Shown here: in pieces, positions 12,881 through 26,243 of the stretch
Layout: every line of letters starts with the position of its first letter
Position numbering within the stretch: position 1 is the first letter of the stretch
Assembly: GCA_026545765.1 (NCBI GenBank)
Contig: CM048844.1
Location: 5,022,001 to 5,086,000 of the forward strand
Reading direction: 5' to 3'
Length of the DNA: 64,000 nt
DNA from: Plantago major
Taxonomy: Eukaryota; Streptophyta; Magnoliopsida; Lamiales; Plantaginaceae
Notes under the pieces: model-generated
Database searches by the model: none
What the model saw: the letters and a program-made list of their open reading frames with translations, nothing else
Told to the model about the DNA's origin: nothing
Program-made: the position numbers and the translations under genes

Positions 12881-15800
12881 CTACTTGCTGCCTTTAAATG
12901 CCGAAAGAGAGAAAAATGACCTTGATCCTGAAAGACCACAAGATAAAGAACATGTAATAGTCAGAGAGGAGAGAAAGGAGTAACGGATTTCGAGCTAACA
13001 ATGCAATCTTTAATTCAAATCAAACCTTTGCTCATAGTTGGAGAAGCTGAAGCATGACCCTCCAGGATGTGCTGAGACAAGGTTTGGACATTAATCTTGT
13101 TCATACTTGCTTGAGCTGAAAAATGATGCATTGATTTTGTCAGAACTTTCTAAATTTTTCGGCTAAAAGTTGAAAGCAGACCACTTCCTTACAGGAATAC
13201 ACCTCCAAAATCTCTCCTTTCCCAAAAGATTCACCTTTTAACACAACTACCTACAGTTTTGAACTCAGTGAACAAATCTCAACAAAATTCTACGCATTTT
13301 ATATTATAAACGACTTTTTGAATACCTACAAATTTCAGAGACACCATGTAATCTCTAGCACTTGCAATGCAAATGATGTTCCAAACCAATGAACTAGCTT
13401 GAATCAACTCTAAGTACTACTTGAAGGAAACTGAAGGAGGGGTGTCAGAGGAGTAACATACCAGGATGATCATACTCACTTGAATTCTTCCGGTAAGTGT
13501 CATAGCTAGTATTTTGATGTCCGTTGTTCTTTGATTGGAGGGTAGCTTTCTTCAGCAGATTTTCGGAATTTCTCCTGCTGATGGACTTTGAATCGTCCGT
13601 ATCATCCTCTCCTTCAGAAAAAACGGAAGGACTAGACCAACCCGTAGAATTTGTATCGGTCTTACTCTTGCGAGCAAACTTTAGTAGCCTCTTCAACCCT
13701 TTGGGCGCATCTTTTTGGTATACAATGGTTGGTGGATTTTCAGCATTTCCCCAATCAATGACATCGGGTTCACTGGTCTCTTGAAGAAGCATTTGTGACA
13801 GAGAATGTCGAACGCGTGGACTCGTTACTCCAACAGGGGCTACAAACGTTGGAGAACCCATTTGGCAAATGTGGTCACTGTGCGCAAAGTGCTGATCTTC
13901 ATGCTCTTCTGTTTCCACCCAAGCTGTTGGTGAAATAGTGGACTCTTCTTCAATATCATCAACTCTTGTTTCAGGTTCCAACACATGGTCAAAGACATCG
14001 ATATTAACTGGTTCGACTGGACTAAAGCTCTCATCAGCTTCACATTTCTGGGGGCTCTCTGCAGTGATCCCAGGAATTTGAACTTCGTGAATCGTCAACT
14101 CTTTAATTTCACTTTCTTCAGGCAGAATCACAGGATCAGAAGAGTTGGGAACTGTTTCGACTGCTTCGACTATTGCACTTTGCACTATTATTATTGGACC
14201 TTCTGTCTTTTTTGCTGTATTTTGCGAACGAGGAGAAGACTTTGTCTTTAACACTTGATTATTGCTAGGTAGAGTTTTTGAGCCTTTTCGGAGAAAAGGC
14301 TTTGCTTCCACTGGAACAACAGTACCCTTCTTGCTATATAAGTTAGGTTTAACTGCAGAGGCAGAATCATCAGAGGCACTATGAACTTTACTTTTTGCAG
14401 TTTTGGCAGGCTTTGTAACAGACTGCTTCTTCTCTGCAACACTTTTAACAGTCTTCTTACTATCAGCCGGTCTTGGTTTTGTAACAGACTTCGTCCGTGG
14501 TTCAGATGTATCTACCTTTGTGCTCGATCGGGAAACTGGTGGTGCTGGTTGGGATTTTCTACGAGATGGGGCTGTAGCAGTAGGAGTTGAGGAAACAGGA
14601 GTTTTAGCAGGTGATCCACCTGCTACTCTCGGTGATGGCATTGATGGCCAGGATTTACGTGTGGCAGGCAAGGATGACGTTTTCGTGAAGACTTTCTTAA
14701 CAACATCAACTTTTGGGCCATCTGTCTTAGGATTTGAAGGCTGAGGCATGCTTTTTTGTGGTTTCTGAACTTTACTAGTCATACGCTTCTTACCATCGTC
14801 ACTGGTGCTTACTGAGGCTGAAGCTAGCTGTGATTTGCTAGCATTAAGAGTTTGCTGCATTACTTTGAATTGTTTGTCTTTTTCTGCCTTTCTCCGGACA
14901 GTTTCCCCTCGAAGTTTCTCGTCCCTCTTTTCCTTGTAATGATCGTAAAGTCCACCCCGTTGCTTTGCTGGCAAACTCTGTCTTTTGCTTTTATCAGGAA
15001 CGGGATTTCGACTCTGCGCTGGCTTTGTTTCCATCATCTTCATTAACAACTCATTCAGTTCTGCTTCCTTTTGCCTCTGCCACTCAGCCGAGGCAGCTAA
15101 CTTTTCATCATCGTTATTTGATTCAATTGCAAGAGTCTCTTCTTGCACAGGCAGTGCACTTTCATGGGGGCTCAGTTCGGTATCCAATCCAGAAGGCTTA
15201 CTTGGATGATAATCAGAAGAAACATTATGCTCTTGTTCAACTTTTGGTGAACTACTATTTTCAGAACTTTCTGAATCATCTTGAGGTTGGGTGCTGTCAT
15301 CTTTAGGAATAACATCAGGGGGGCAACGAGAAGAATCTTCACCTACTACACTACTCCATCTTCTCAAAACAGATTTACTTGCAGTAGAGGATGCAATCAT
15401 TAATGACCTTGCCTTTTGGATATCCGCAGTTGGATCACCCTGTTTGCTTTCAAAAAGATTTATTGCATCTTTTACACTGATTCTGTTAACATTGACATCA
15501 GCCTTTTTATTTGTTTGGGCTGGTTCACCATCATCACTATCATCTTGAGGAAAAAAAGACCTTTCTCTGACAGGGAAATTATTAAGACTCTTAATAGTGA
15601 TTGCAGTAGACCTTCGAGATCCAGAGCGTCCAATTTGTACCCTCCGCATTGGAGATGCAGAACGCCTAGGTGAAGCAGATCGTATAAGAGTGCGACTTCT
15701 TTCCGCTGAGGGTTGCTCTTCCTCACTCGATAAAGAAGATTCTTCACTTTCCGTTGAGCTTTGCCTTTCTACCTGGGCTGCTTTTGCAGGAGAAACACCA

Positions 15801-17601
15801 TACTTCACTGGTGTCTCTGAAGAACATGATCTACTGTTCAGGTGATTTCCTTCGTTTGCTCTCGCTCTATCACTCTCTAAAAATTGTCCACTACTTGAAT
15901 TATCAACAACCTTATTTTTCTGTGCCAATTCTATATACTTCCGCAAGGAATCCCTGAAATAAATTAAGAAGTTAGTCTCATTCATGGACAATCAGTAAAA
16001 AATGGGCATGATAGCAATTTGTCTAATTGTTTTGTTATATAGCTTGGATTACCTTAGCTCTGTTGATCCAACATGACCAGAAAACTTCTCTACATCAGTC
16101 ATCTCCTGAACACGTAACTTTGAACCGGTAACTTTGTCAAAAGCAGTGGTCAGTTCTCCTTCTAACGCAGTGAGCCTCAGGTCAATGGCTCGAAGCAATT
16201 CGTTTCTGTAAGAAATCGACAGTCAGATTAAAATTATGCTAATCTTGGATTGCAGATATTGGAATATAGGAAATAAAAACTTACTTCGAAGCATCTGAGC
16301 CCTCAGCCTGCAGACATGCCATTAACATTATTAGTAACAGAATGTATTAGTAAATGTAAACATGTGTTGCACTATAATCTCAAAAAAAGAGCAAACGTTT
16401 TAAGGCTTAAAAGCCAACTTACTTTTGGTTTTGACGCCATGTCACTACTATCTGCCACGGGAAAAAAGATGTTTTAATGCAGTAATATTGACTTGAAATG
16501 TATTTGCTACAGACACAAACTGCTATTCTCAGCTTTCTTATTTGTTTGTGTACAAGTATAATATGTACTATATGAAATGCCCAATATATAAAGTGGCAAA
16601 GTTGCTCAACGTTAAGAAAGACCAAGTCTGGACAAGTTCATTAAGGAAAAACCAAGCATCGGTTGTAACAAATTCTGTGGTTAAAGATTGCTAATTAAAT
16701 TAATCCACTAGAAACTCTGTGACATACCTGAGTCCCCACTCTGGAGCTGACCAGGCCCCTACCAGAAAACGAACATGAAAACAGAAGTGTTATTATGCAT
16801 TTCAGTTACCAATTCAAGAAAAATGACCAGCTGATATTACCTTGGTGTATAGAGAAAGATGGAATTTGCGAGCTTCTTCTAGCTGAGACATCTCATTTTT
16901 CAGAGAACTAGTGGTGTCCAGTACATTCTGAGAACCAATTATACACATAAACCTGATGACAAAAAAATAAAGATGAAATTACTATGTCTTTATGATAAAC
17001 AAAGTACTGATAGAAGAAAAAGGTTTGCAACCGTATCAGTGTTGATTTTGTAAACCACCGCACATCATCTGTACTTTCTGGCGGAGTAAGTTTATATTTT
17101 GCATTGGATCCTTTTGAGTGCAAAGCTTTGGCATCAGGAAAATGTGGAAGCAGACACTCCAAAGGGCCAGAAGTTACTTTCTCTCTCGTCCTCTCATAGC
17201 AGACAAATGCATCGTACCTTTAAGAGGCACAAAACAGAAACAGCAATCAATTTGCAACCTAAGCATCTTACAAAAGGTAGACAAATTTGCCGCGAAAAGA
17301 GTTCTCCAACGATTCAAGTTAAATGAGAAGTTCAAACCACAGAATCCAGAAAAACAGGATTATCAAAATTATTGAACAGGAAAACTTGCAAGAATTGGGA
17401 ACCAAAAATAAATAACAAACAAAAAAATTAACAAAAGGAAAGAAAGAAAAGAAAATGGAACATGAAACATAAACAGCAAAGTTTTTTTCAACTGACGATA
17501 AATTAACTCTGAACATTGAGGAATAACCTGTTCAGGCTAGGAAATATCTGAAACTCAATGTAGTCCAGCTGTGTGTTTGCATCTACTACTCCCTCCATCA
17601 T
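12881..17601 (-). CDS. COP1-interacting protein 7-like protein
   Basis: Member of the plant COP1-interacting-protein-like family; CIP7 itself is a light-signalling factor that binds COP1, but the role of this paralogue is unknown. Coding exons (-): 17601-17528, 17217-17032, 16952-16841, 16758-16728, 16451-16423, 16307-16285, 16205-16053, 15953-13462, 13115-13026, 12927-12881, totalling 1078 codons plus TAG with matching phases. The N-terminus has the conserved family block ([18 protein letters not shown], then [10 protein letters not shown] and [12 protein letters not shown]), then [18 protein letters not shown]. The 2.5-kb exon encodes a low-complexity Ser/Lys/Pro-rich region with an Arg/Ser patch ([14 protein letters not shown]) and a conserved helix ([12 protein letters not shown]). 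The C-terminus ends [14 protein letters not shown], a typical family tail. Two ATGs are in tandem at 17601 and 17598; either could start. Three exons are micro-exons of 23-31 bases. Confidence 0.9.
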
Positions 17602-18895
17602 TACAAATTCCTGGAAGAGCCAAAACGCTGATAAAATAAAAAAATCTAATCAGCACAATACCCGTTTAAAATCACCAAAAGTGAATTACTACCAATGGAG
17701 CTTACCTGAGTTTACACTACGCCTCCGCCACTCCAAGCTGCATTTCCACGAAAAACCAAAACTAGCTACACAAGTTCAAAAATTCAATTATCCAGTTGGG
17801 CAAATTCAATTCGAAATACTCACTGGATATTTACTACCACGTATAATCAACACAACACCGAATCACATGAATGTACATAAGCAATCATCCGATGCATCTA
17901 TATCCTAGAAAAAACTGAGCTGAACCCAACAAACCATTCTTGTTCCACATTGAGAAACTAGCATCAATTGCAATTCAAACATTCCAATCATCGATTCAAC
18001 TTTAGCTTTCAAGGTACATCCAAACCTCAATGTTTCAGATAAAAAGTTGGGAACTTTATGCAATACAACTAATTCAAAAGGACATAAACCACGTTGAGAA
18101 ACTAGCATTAATTGCAATTCAAACATTCCAATCATTGTTTCGATTTTCGACTTTAGCTTCTAAGCTATATCCAAACCTCAAAGTTTCAGATAAAAAGCTG
18201 GAAACTTTATGCAATACAGCTAATTCAAAAGAGACATGAACATAAAATTTTCTTTTTTTTTTTCTTTTTCAAAGAATATTACATCAATCCTGATCACTTA
18301 AAACACCACAACTCACAAATCAAACCAACTTTTCTAGTAACAAACTAGAAAAAATCCACCATTTTGAAATTACACAATGTTTCCTCATTTCTTCACGATG
18401 AAAAATAACAGTGTTGAATCCATCAATCCAACAACTACCCACAAATTCAAACTCAAAAACTCACACACCAAACTCAACAATCAGATCTAATTAACCAACT
18501 AAAATCCCCAACCAAAACATCAAGAAAACACACCATTTCCTCAAATGCCAATGCTTTGAAGTAAAAAATGAATGAAAGCAAATCAAAGATGAATAAAATT
18601 GTTACCTGAACTGAGATGAGCCGAGCTGGGCTGAGCTTTAGAGAGAGAAAGAAGCGGTTTTTAGTTGAAGGGGCAGCCAATAAAGTAGAAAACCATACGA
18701 GGAAATGAGATCTCACAGCAAAGATCAAATCTTTGACAGTATTCAGAGGTTTTTGTTGAATAGAAAAATGGAGTGAGAGAGAGAAAGTAGAGGTGGTGAG
18801 CAGAGTGTGAGAACTCAGAAAGACAAATAAACAGCAGAAAGAAAGAGAGATTGAAAGCAAAAGCACACCAGAGAGATTCTTCTTTTTCTCTTTTT
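17602..18895 (-). other. 5' UTR and leader intron of the COP1-interacting-like gene
   Basis: An acceptor (CTTCCAG on the - strand) puts the coding exon start at 17610. A donor (TTCAG then GTAACA) ends a non-coding exon at 18606. The leader intron is therefore 17611-18605. The first exon, about 18606-18890, is rich in GAGA/CTCT runs, as plant leaders often are. Confidence 0.6.
17950..18240. repeat. Tandem duplication (about 145 bp) in the leader intron
   Basis: Direct copies at 17950-18093 and 18094-18240 share TTGAGAAACTAGCAT at the start and CTTTATGCAATACA near the end. The second copy has a small internal insertion. They lie in the leader intron of the - strand gene. Confidence 0.8.
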
Positions 18896-18899
18896 TTAT

Positions 18900-21800
18900 C
18901 CGTTTTTAGTTGATTTTAAATTTGTAAATGGTGATTTAGTCGGTGAATAGTGCTTTTTATAGATTTTGAGAATTATGACGTTTGCAAAGTTCATAGATTT
19001 GTTAGCAAAATGTGTGGAGAAATACACTTATGATGTCATTATTATTAATTGAAATGGTGATTTTGTGATATATAATAAGTTAGAAAACTAAATTCAGGTG
19101 TTTTTTAAATAAAAAAGGTGGATACGCAAATTTAACACTCACTATTTCCAACAGAAATTAATGCATTAGTTCTTTAGCATTTACGTGTAATATTAGTATA
19201 AAATTAAAATAAATGTTAGTAAAACTTAAAAATGTGGTGAATGTGTACATTTTGAGTAAAAGTGACGTTTTTAATTATTTGTTATGTGTGTAGTAGTAAT
19301 AGTTTTCATTTTTTTATAAATGTGCTACTATGAGACAGCTATAAATGGTAAATGTATAATTGTTTGCGGAACCGTGGGAATATATTACAGGACAAAAGGG
19401 TGTTTGAAATTTGAAAACTTAGTAATCGGGCCGAAAATAAAATTGGATAATTGGTGAGGTATTGATGAACACGTATATTGTTGTTTTTCGAGCAGAGCTG
19501 AGCTGAGCCGAGTATTCCATTACTCGAGCTCGGCTCGTTAACAAAACGAGCCTACTTTTCAAACAATCGGGCTCTTTACTAAAAATTTCACATTCGGTTG
19601 AGTATCAAACAATCAAGCCATATTCGGTTCGATAATAAAATGAGCCACAACTCATACTCGAATATGGCTCGAACACCTTATCAAGCGTTTTAACTAGCCG
19701 AGTCGAGCAGGGCGCTTGATGGGGCTCGACTCGTGTAACAACTCTAAACATGTACCGTGTTTGTTAAATTTTTAAGGGAGTATTATATTTTGTGATTCAA
19801 TTTTTTGCTAGAATTTTCCCTCAATTAATTTATTGGCTACATTAAATGGATTCTACCATTAATAACATTTATCTCAAACAAACAACAAAAGATTATAAAA
19901 GATGTCACTTTATCATCATGTCATATTCAATTACTTATATGTAAAAATTAAAAAGAATGGATTTAAAAAAAAAAAAGCTCCGCGTTTAGGACAATATCGA
20001 GTGACAACAAAACCAATGGCAGTATAGAACTTTGTCTTAAAGCAAAAAGATAGATAAATTTTGTATTTAAAGTCGATAATAATGACAATAGAAAAGACAT
20101 ACCCATCACTAATATTCAATTTGATTAGTGTAGGATTGTTGTTTTGTCCGAAACTTATTGCCTAATTTGAGGAAAACATTGGAAAACAACCTCGAAGTGC
20201 ATGCCATGATTTTTTCTTGATGAAGGTTAATACCGAACGTTTAATAGTGCTTGTTTTGGATAGCGGTTATTAAATAATAGAATCGTCAATGTTTAAAGTT
20301 AATGAATAGTAAAATGTGTTAATTGAAGAACATTTGAGCTTTAAAACTATCTTTAAAAAGAGTGATGGAACAGTTGTTGGTTCAAATGGCAATGAACTTA
20401 AAGTCAATTAAACAAGATATTGAGTTGTTGATTCAAGTGGTATAGGGTTCAAGTCATGTGGATGTAAAAAATGCCATTGTAATAGCCGTTCTCTGAGATA
20501 GGTTCTGCAATATTCTGATGGATTAGTACCGCATCTCGAATACTCGTGGAGAAAAAAAAGTGGGAATAAAATATTTGGCTATTACCCTTTTATTTTGAAT
20601 TTGAAGAGGCATAGTACATAATGTTACCTGCATAGTGCAACATCAGTGTGATTAATTATGTATAATGAACAATTTGGCTCCTCTAGTGGACCCATAATTA
20701 GTATAATACTACTACTAATACTAATTGAGAGAGAAAACATAAGCAAGCACTAGTCAGTGAAGTTGCAAAGATTCAAAGTTTGATTTCCCCAATTTTGAGG
20801 TGTCCTTGGTGATGGCGACATGATATTGAAATAATCATAATCAACGAGGTTGTAATTAAATTATTTAACCAGACTACTTTTTCTGAATTAAAAATGATTA
20901 AGTTTACAAGTCATTTCATTGGTCTCTCGTGTTTGAATGTCATTTGATGACAATCTAGTTCATACTATTTCACATAAATTCGGTCGAGAATGTATTTTCC
21001 AATCACCATATGGTACCATTTACCTTGAGTGATAGTCGCATTCTGCACATATGTACCGATTAACTGCTAGTTTATCCGACACAATTCACTTTCGATAATA
21101 TAACGTCTGATGTAAATTGTCTTTCATGGAACGAAATAAAATTGTAAGAACTTAGCGCAACAAGGAAAAGGGCTACGAACTTGAAAGGAGAGGGGAGGGT
21201 GGAATGCCAACAAGCGTCAATTCCCTAATTGACCCGACAGTACCCAAAATCACTGTGACTCGCGCGTCTTTTCTCTTGGCCATTAACCTCCTTTGAAAAG
21301 TAATTTTGTCCCATCTGCTAGAGCCGAATAAATTAAATACGTGCATTAAGATACGAAGGCTTCTTATTCCACATGGAGAAAATTGGTGAGGGTTAGAATA
21401 TAATAGTATGTGTATCTAACGGCTTATTTTATGTTGCAGCACCAAGTGTTAGTGATGTGTAATGTTATTGTACCGTACATTAATATAATCTATGGTACAA
21501 TGTTTAAAAAGTAATAAGTCTCTTGATAGACAATCTCTAAATAATTTATCTAAATACGAATACTATGTTGTCAAAAAGTTCATTCATGTTATTAATCAAA
21601 ACGTCTATTTTCTTCATTGATATTCCATGAGACTTTGTGATATTCGATCTCGCGGGTAATTAATGATACTGTTGTGGTATATGGAAAGGTTAGTTGTTAG
21701 TAACTGGAAAGGAAAGTCAAGAAACGCATTAAGTGTCGGGCGAGGGCCCAAAACAAACAGAATGGTCCAAAGGGTGGATTAATGGGCTTAACCTCAGGGC

Positions 21801-22329
21801 CCAGCAAAAATTCATTTCGCAAGTCATCATCATTATAATTGTCATCATCAATTCACCGGAAAAAAACTTTTTTTTATTGTGGTCCGTTGCCAATTTAGGT
21901 ACCTTAATTTGTTGCGAATCAATTTATATTATGTGATATATGAGCCAAAACTTACCAATTGTATGATAGTATTTAATTACGTCCAATTTTAGTATTCATT
22001 AGGAAAAAAAAAGTTCAGCGTGAGATATAAAAGTACATATAACAAGCTGGCAAATTTTACCCAAATCATCCTTCTAAACCCTAATTAAACGAAAATTCAT
22101 TTTACCGGCAGTGATTTAATGGAGGAACGCGAACCTTTTAAAGTGGTGAAGGTGGTGGGGGGGGGAGCAAGGGAGTATATATGAGTTTCCCAGTCCGTTA
22201 CGTTCTACTTCCTAAATGGGATCGTTTTCCGTTGATTTTTTTGGTCAAATTTTTTCAACTTTATTCTTAATTAATCTTAAACCACAAATGTAAATTGTTC
22301 AATTTTTTTTATATAAGCATTACCTTAGC
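18900..22329. other. AT-rich intergenic DNA without genes
   Basis: No coding frame with support. It holds the GAGCTCGGCTCG-type repeat (19487-19745) and a stretch at 21825-21960 matching, in inverted orientation, the left edge of the tandem units at 40, 50 and 60 kb. The remainder is AT-rich, with no recognised element. Confidence 0.5.
19487..19745. repeat. GAGCTCGGCTCG-type low-complexity dispersed repeat
   Basis: Short degenerate words built from GAGC, CTCG and GGCTCG recur on both strands, with alternating orientation. Related sequence recurs near 44740-44950 and 55060-55270. Similar sequence is common in plant genomes; its origin is not resolved here. Confidence 0.45.
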
Positions 22330-22339
22330 ACTTGGGTAG

Positions 22340-23092
22340 TTGATCCTAGAAGAAGTTTGAAGGGCTTGAAGAGAGAAATTCAATTGAAGCTGAAGGTGAC
22401 CGTGTCTAGGCAACAAGTATCTAGGGCTAGGAAACTAGCCTTTGAGATCTTGTATGTCACAGATGAGGAGCAATATGCTCTTTTGTGGGATTACACAGGT
22501 GAGGTCACCCAAAAGAATCCTGGAACCACAATGATTATGAACTTGGATACACTTGGTACAGGGAAATTTGACAGGCTATATGTGGCTTTGGCAGCATGCA
22601 AAGATGGGCTTAGAAATTGTAGGCCCATAATTGGCTTGGATGGATGCCATCTGAAAGGACCTATAAAGGAATACATGCAGTTGGGGTAACAACATATTTC
22701 CAATAGCATGGGCAGTGGTGAATAAAGAATGCTATGAGACATGGAAATGGTTTCTATCTACAATCGAAACTGATTTGAGGCTGCAGAACCATAAACAAAA
22801 AGGTTTGATAAAGGCATTAAATGAGAATTTTAAAGAGTCGGCAAAAAGATTTTGTGTTAAGCATCTTCACTGTAACATGAAGACAGCAGGTTTCACAGGA
22901 AATGCAGTGAAAGAATCATTGTGGAAAATGGCAACATCCACAACAATTACTCAGTTTGAGGGGCACATGGTGAATTTGGAAAAGATAAAGGAAAGAGATC
23001 CAGATGGGTGGTGCAGGGCATACTTTGGTTGCTTTCCTCAGTGTGACATGTTTTTGCGAGACCTTCAATGCATGCATACTTCATGCTAGGGA
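22340..23092 (+). pseudogene. Mutator-like (MULE) transposase fragment, frameshifted
   Basis: Two frames join into a MULE/MuDR transposase segment. The first (22357-22689) holds VSRARKLAFE and the hallmark IIGLDGCHLKG with its catalytic-type Asp. The second (from 22685) continues with FPIAWAVVNKE, TWKWFL and KHLHCNMK. At the junction about ten residues of the usual core are missing and the frame changes by one base. The end at about 23090 lacks the C-terminal part and zinc knuckle, and I see no terminal inverted repeats. This is a dead internal fragment. Confidence 0.8.
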
Positions 23093-23407
23093 GCTGGGAA
23101 TTATTGCAATGCTCGATTGGATTATGGACTATTTTGCTAATTCTCTATCGTATTTAGACTTAATTACAATCCGTATTATATTCACATTTTAGAGAATACG
23201 ATTGTATTCTCATTTTATCTTTAGTAAAAATTTCACTTGTACTATGGAGTTATGTGCCTGCACTCACATTTTAAATATATTGCGAAACTTCATGCATTTG
23301 TCATTTTTAACCGTCCTACATAACTTTCAATATTATTAAAATTAAAAAAAGAAAAGTACTCCACAACCAACAGATAATTTAAAAATCTTACTTTTACACC
23401 TTTTTAC

Positions 23408-23747
23408 TACTTACTCCGTCCCGGAAATAGCTTCCCGTTTGGTTTTTTGGTCAACCAAATAAGGAAATGGGGTGTATTGGATTTTATTTAAATGAAAATC
23501 TAATAACGAATGATTAAAATTTGATAGTGGGTTGATAAAGTGGAAAGTTGAGTATTATTTAAATGAAGAAAGAATAAAGAATGAATAAAAAGGTGATAGT
23601 GGGTTGGTAAAGTTGTAAATAAGAATGTATTATGAGGTTACTGATTAGGTAGGATAGGTGGTCCCATTACCAAAAATGGAAACGGGAGCTTTGTATGGGA
23701 CAACAAAAATGGCAAAATGGGAAGTTTTGGCCGGGACGGAGGAAGTA
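23408..23747. mobile_element. Stowaway-type MITE
   Basis: The 340-bp segment has terminal inverted repeats: the left end reads TACTTACTCCGTCCCGG and the reverse complement of the right end reads TACTTCCTCCGTCCCGG. The CTCCGTCCC core and flanking TA are the Stowaway signature. There is no coding sequence. Confidence 0.8.
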
Positions 23748-23919
23748 AATTTTTACACATTTCCCACTAAAAGTACATCCTCTTTACCATTTTTCAAATT
23801 TTATCATTTATTTTATTTTTTCATCTATAACCTACAAGTCATTCCTAATGTATAAAGTTATCCGAAATATAAAGTATTAATTAAAAAATACTTGTGACAC
23901 GCGTATTCTAGTCATTATA

Positions 23920-24165
23920 ATTGTCATCATCAATTCACCTCCACTCCTTACTTTCAAAGGATATAACTTGATAGTACACAACAAATTGCGTGTTGTTCAG
24001 GACTTTTAATAGGTGGTAGTAGCAACAAACAAACATTTGAAAGTTGTTAAACAAATATGTCAACATTTTGGATATGCCAGCAGTTAATGATTTTACATCC
24101 CATCACAAGTGGGTAGCATCGTCGAATATTAAGGGTCGGGTTCGTTTAGAAATAGTACTGGAAGT
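23920..24165 (+). repeat. Dispersed copy of the tandem-unit left-edge sequence
   Basis: Shares long stretches with 40105-40320, 50430-50640 and 60710-60910, for example TTGTTCAGGACTTTTAATAG and AGGTTCGTTTAG-like words, with scattered changes. It lies 16 kb upstream of the array and in the same orientation. Confidence 0.75.
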
Positions 24166-25084
24166 TGATTAAAGCGGGTGAAAGTGACGAATAGTGAAAT
24201 ATATCAACCGAGGATTTTTTGTCCTCAAGAGACTAAAGGAGTATAAAATGTAAGATGCCGTTAAGATTTTTAACAAAGTACGTAAAGAGCGTCCAGTTAC
24301 ATTATCGAACAAATTAAGAGTATAGTATGTGACTAGATGTTCTGGGAATATCAATAGTTGGCTTGCCTTAGAAGTTGAAAGCTAGCCAAGAGCAAAAGTT
24401 GGGAAAAGCTGAAGCAACAGATCATCTAATTGTGCTTCCTCTCATGTGGGGATAAAGTGCACAAGGATAACTTAACAAGAAGGGTTTTTCCATTCAAGTG
24501 AGCATAATGTTATCTTTTTCTCCTTTTGCTTTCTCATTTCACTATAGCTACACATAACCTGGATTGTAGAATCATTCTGAAACAGTGTTTGCTTAAAACA
24601 GGGTCGAATTCAAGACCCTACTATATCCACCGGGTGCATTGCCTTGCCTATGGACTATGAGTCGACCAGAGCTATCGGTTCACCTTGCAAATTTTCCATC
24701 AGCAATGTAGTGAATAGTGATCAGCATAAAAAACATCTAACAGATACATTCAACAGTTCCGCTAATTTTATCGAAAATCCACCATATTACAACCATTTGA
24801 TAATCACAATAAAAACTCAGGAATCTAATGCGGCAATAGCCAGCTTCGTGCAGCTCAATTGCGCCTCACATCTACAACAGGAGACGGTTAAACATCTGAG
24901 TCAGGGTCACAGCCCATATAAACCAACATGAAACAAGCGACTTCTGTAAATGTATAACATGATACATGAGGGTGCCAGGGGCATTCATTTCCAAGGAACA
25001 GTTAGGGATTGATCAAATTATGGTACAGGTCCCTGAACTTGACAAGAGCGGCTGTATATTAGACGGGTGATGGGACTGCAAGCT
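24166..25084. other. Intergenic, no gene recognised
   Basis: Downstream of the WD40 pseudogene (which ends at 25085 on the - strand), so its proximal part may be the old 3' UTR. The 95-codon open frame on the + strand at 24644-24931 has no recognised domain and no splice or family support. Confidence 0.4.
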
Positions 25085-26243
25085 TTAGTTGGACCATACA
25101 TGGACAAGGCCTAGTCTATTCCCTGTGTAGATCTCGTTTCGATCTTCTTCATAGAAGAGAGCCGTTATGTCTTCCAGGGCATCTGCAACGCTACTCCTGA
25201 TCTTCGAAGCTTGAATACGCTTCCTTGGATTGCAATTTTTACCACCACAGCTCGTACTGCAATTGCATTCGACTATGGGTAGACTATTGGTGGCCTTTAT
25301 CTTTGCAAGGCACTTCCCTGTTAATATGTTGCTGATATTGATTGACCCGCTGCACCAAGAAAGTGATCAGGATGATTTTTAGTTTCACCAAGAAAGTAAT
25401 AAAGAACAATGGCTAAATTTTCCTTATGCTATCAATAGTTTCTCCTTAAAAATAAGGTATTATCTAATACACATCACCAAATACCAGAAAAAAACTAAAT
25501 TTTAATTGCATATGCTACTTCTAAGCTTGTAAGTACAGTATAAGATAATATGCTTTGGTTTCTAGGAAACATACCATTTCCATCAGACAAAGGTTCTTCA
25601 GAATCAGCTTTGCAGTAAGAAATGATGAGGTCCTGATCACTTGTGATGTATATGTTGTTGGTGTTGCAATCAGGATGCCATAATAAGTGATCCTCAAATG
25701 AAGTCACTAACTCCCCTCTAAAGTTCCAAACAGCAACAGTTCGGTTTCTGAATGTCAGAAACAATTGATTCTCATATTATATTATAAGTTTATTTATAAT
25801 TTATATTTATAAGTCTATCTATTATAAGAGAGTAAGATTTCAAGGTTTGGTACCAAGTGAATTTTCAAATTTACCCTTCAAAATAAAGTTGCAATGATGT
25901 GTTTGACCTGAATTTCCAACTTTGCCATTCCAAATAAAATTTATAACAGTGTGATTAACGTTTACAATTTCGTGGACAGACGGTTCGCCTGTGAGACTCT
26001 CAAGCTTCTCTTTCTATGCCATCTTCTTCACTCTCTTTAGACTTCACTGAAGCTACAGAAGCAGACGGGAGTTTAACAGGTTTAAACGCCTGTTTCTCCA
26101 TCAATGATTATATATACCTTTGTGTTTCTTGTGGTTATGGCTTGTTTCTGTGCTGGAGATATGTTTGCCACTGGTATGTATGTATTCTACTACTATGTTT
26201 TCCCTTTTCTTGTCTTTCTGAATTTTTATGAAGATTGAATGTT

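Noticed and set aside
13524..15957. Many open frames on + opposite the 2.5-kb exon
   Set aside because: Shadows of the long low-complexity COP1-interacting-like exon, which itself is supported by phase-matched exons on both sides.
20360..20530. Possible tRNA-derived SINE (GGTTCAAGTC resembling a B box)
   Set aside because: No convincing A box at the right spacing, no cloverleaf, no tail; the match is too short.
24595..24640. tRNA T-arm-like GGGTCGAATTCAAGACCC
   Set aside because: Isolated short palindrome; no acceptor, D or anticodon stems around it.
24644..24931. 95-codon open frame on +
   Set aside because: No domain, no splice context, lies antisense to the probable 3' region of the WD40 pseudogene.
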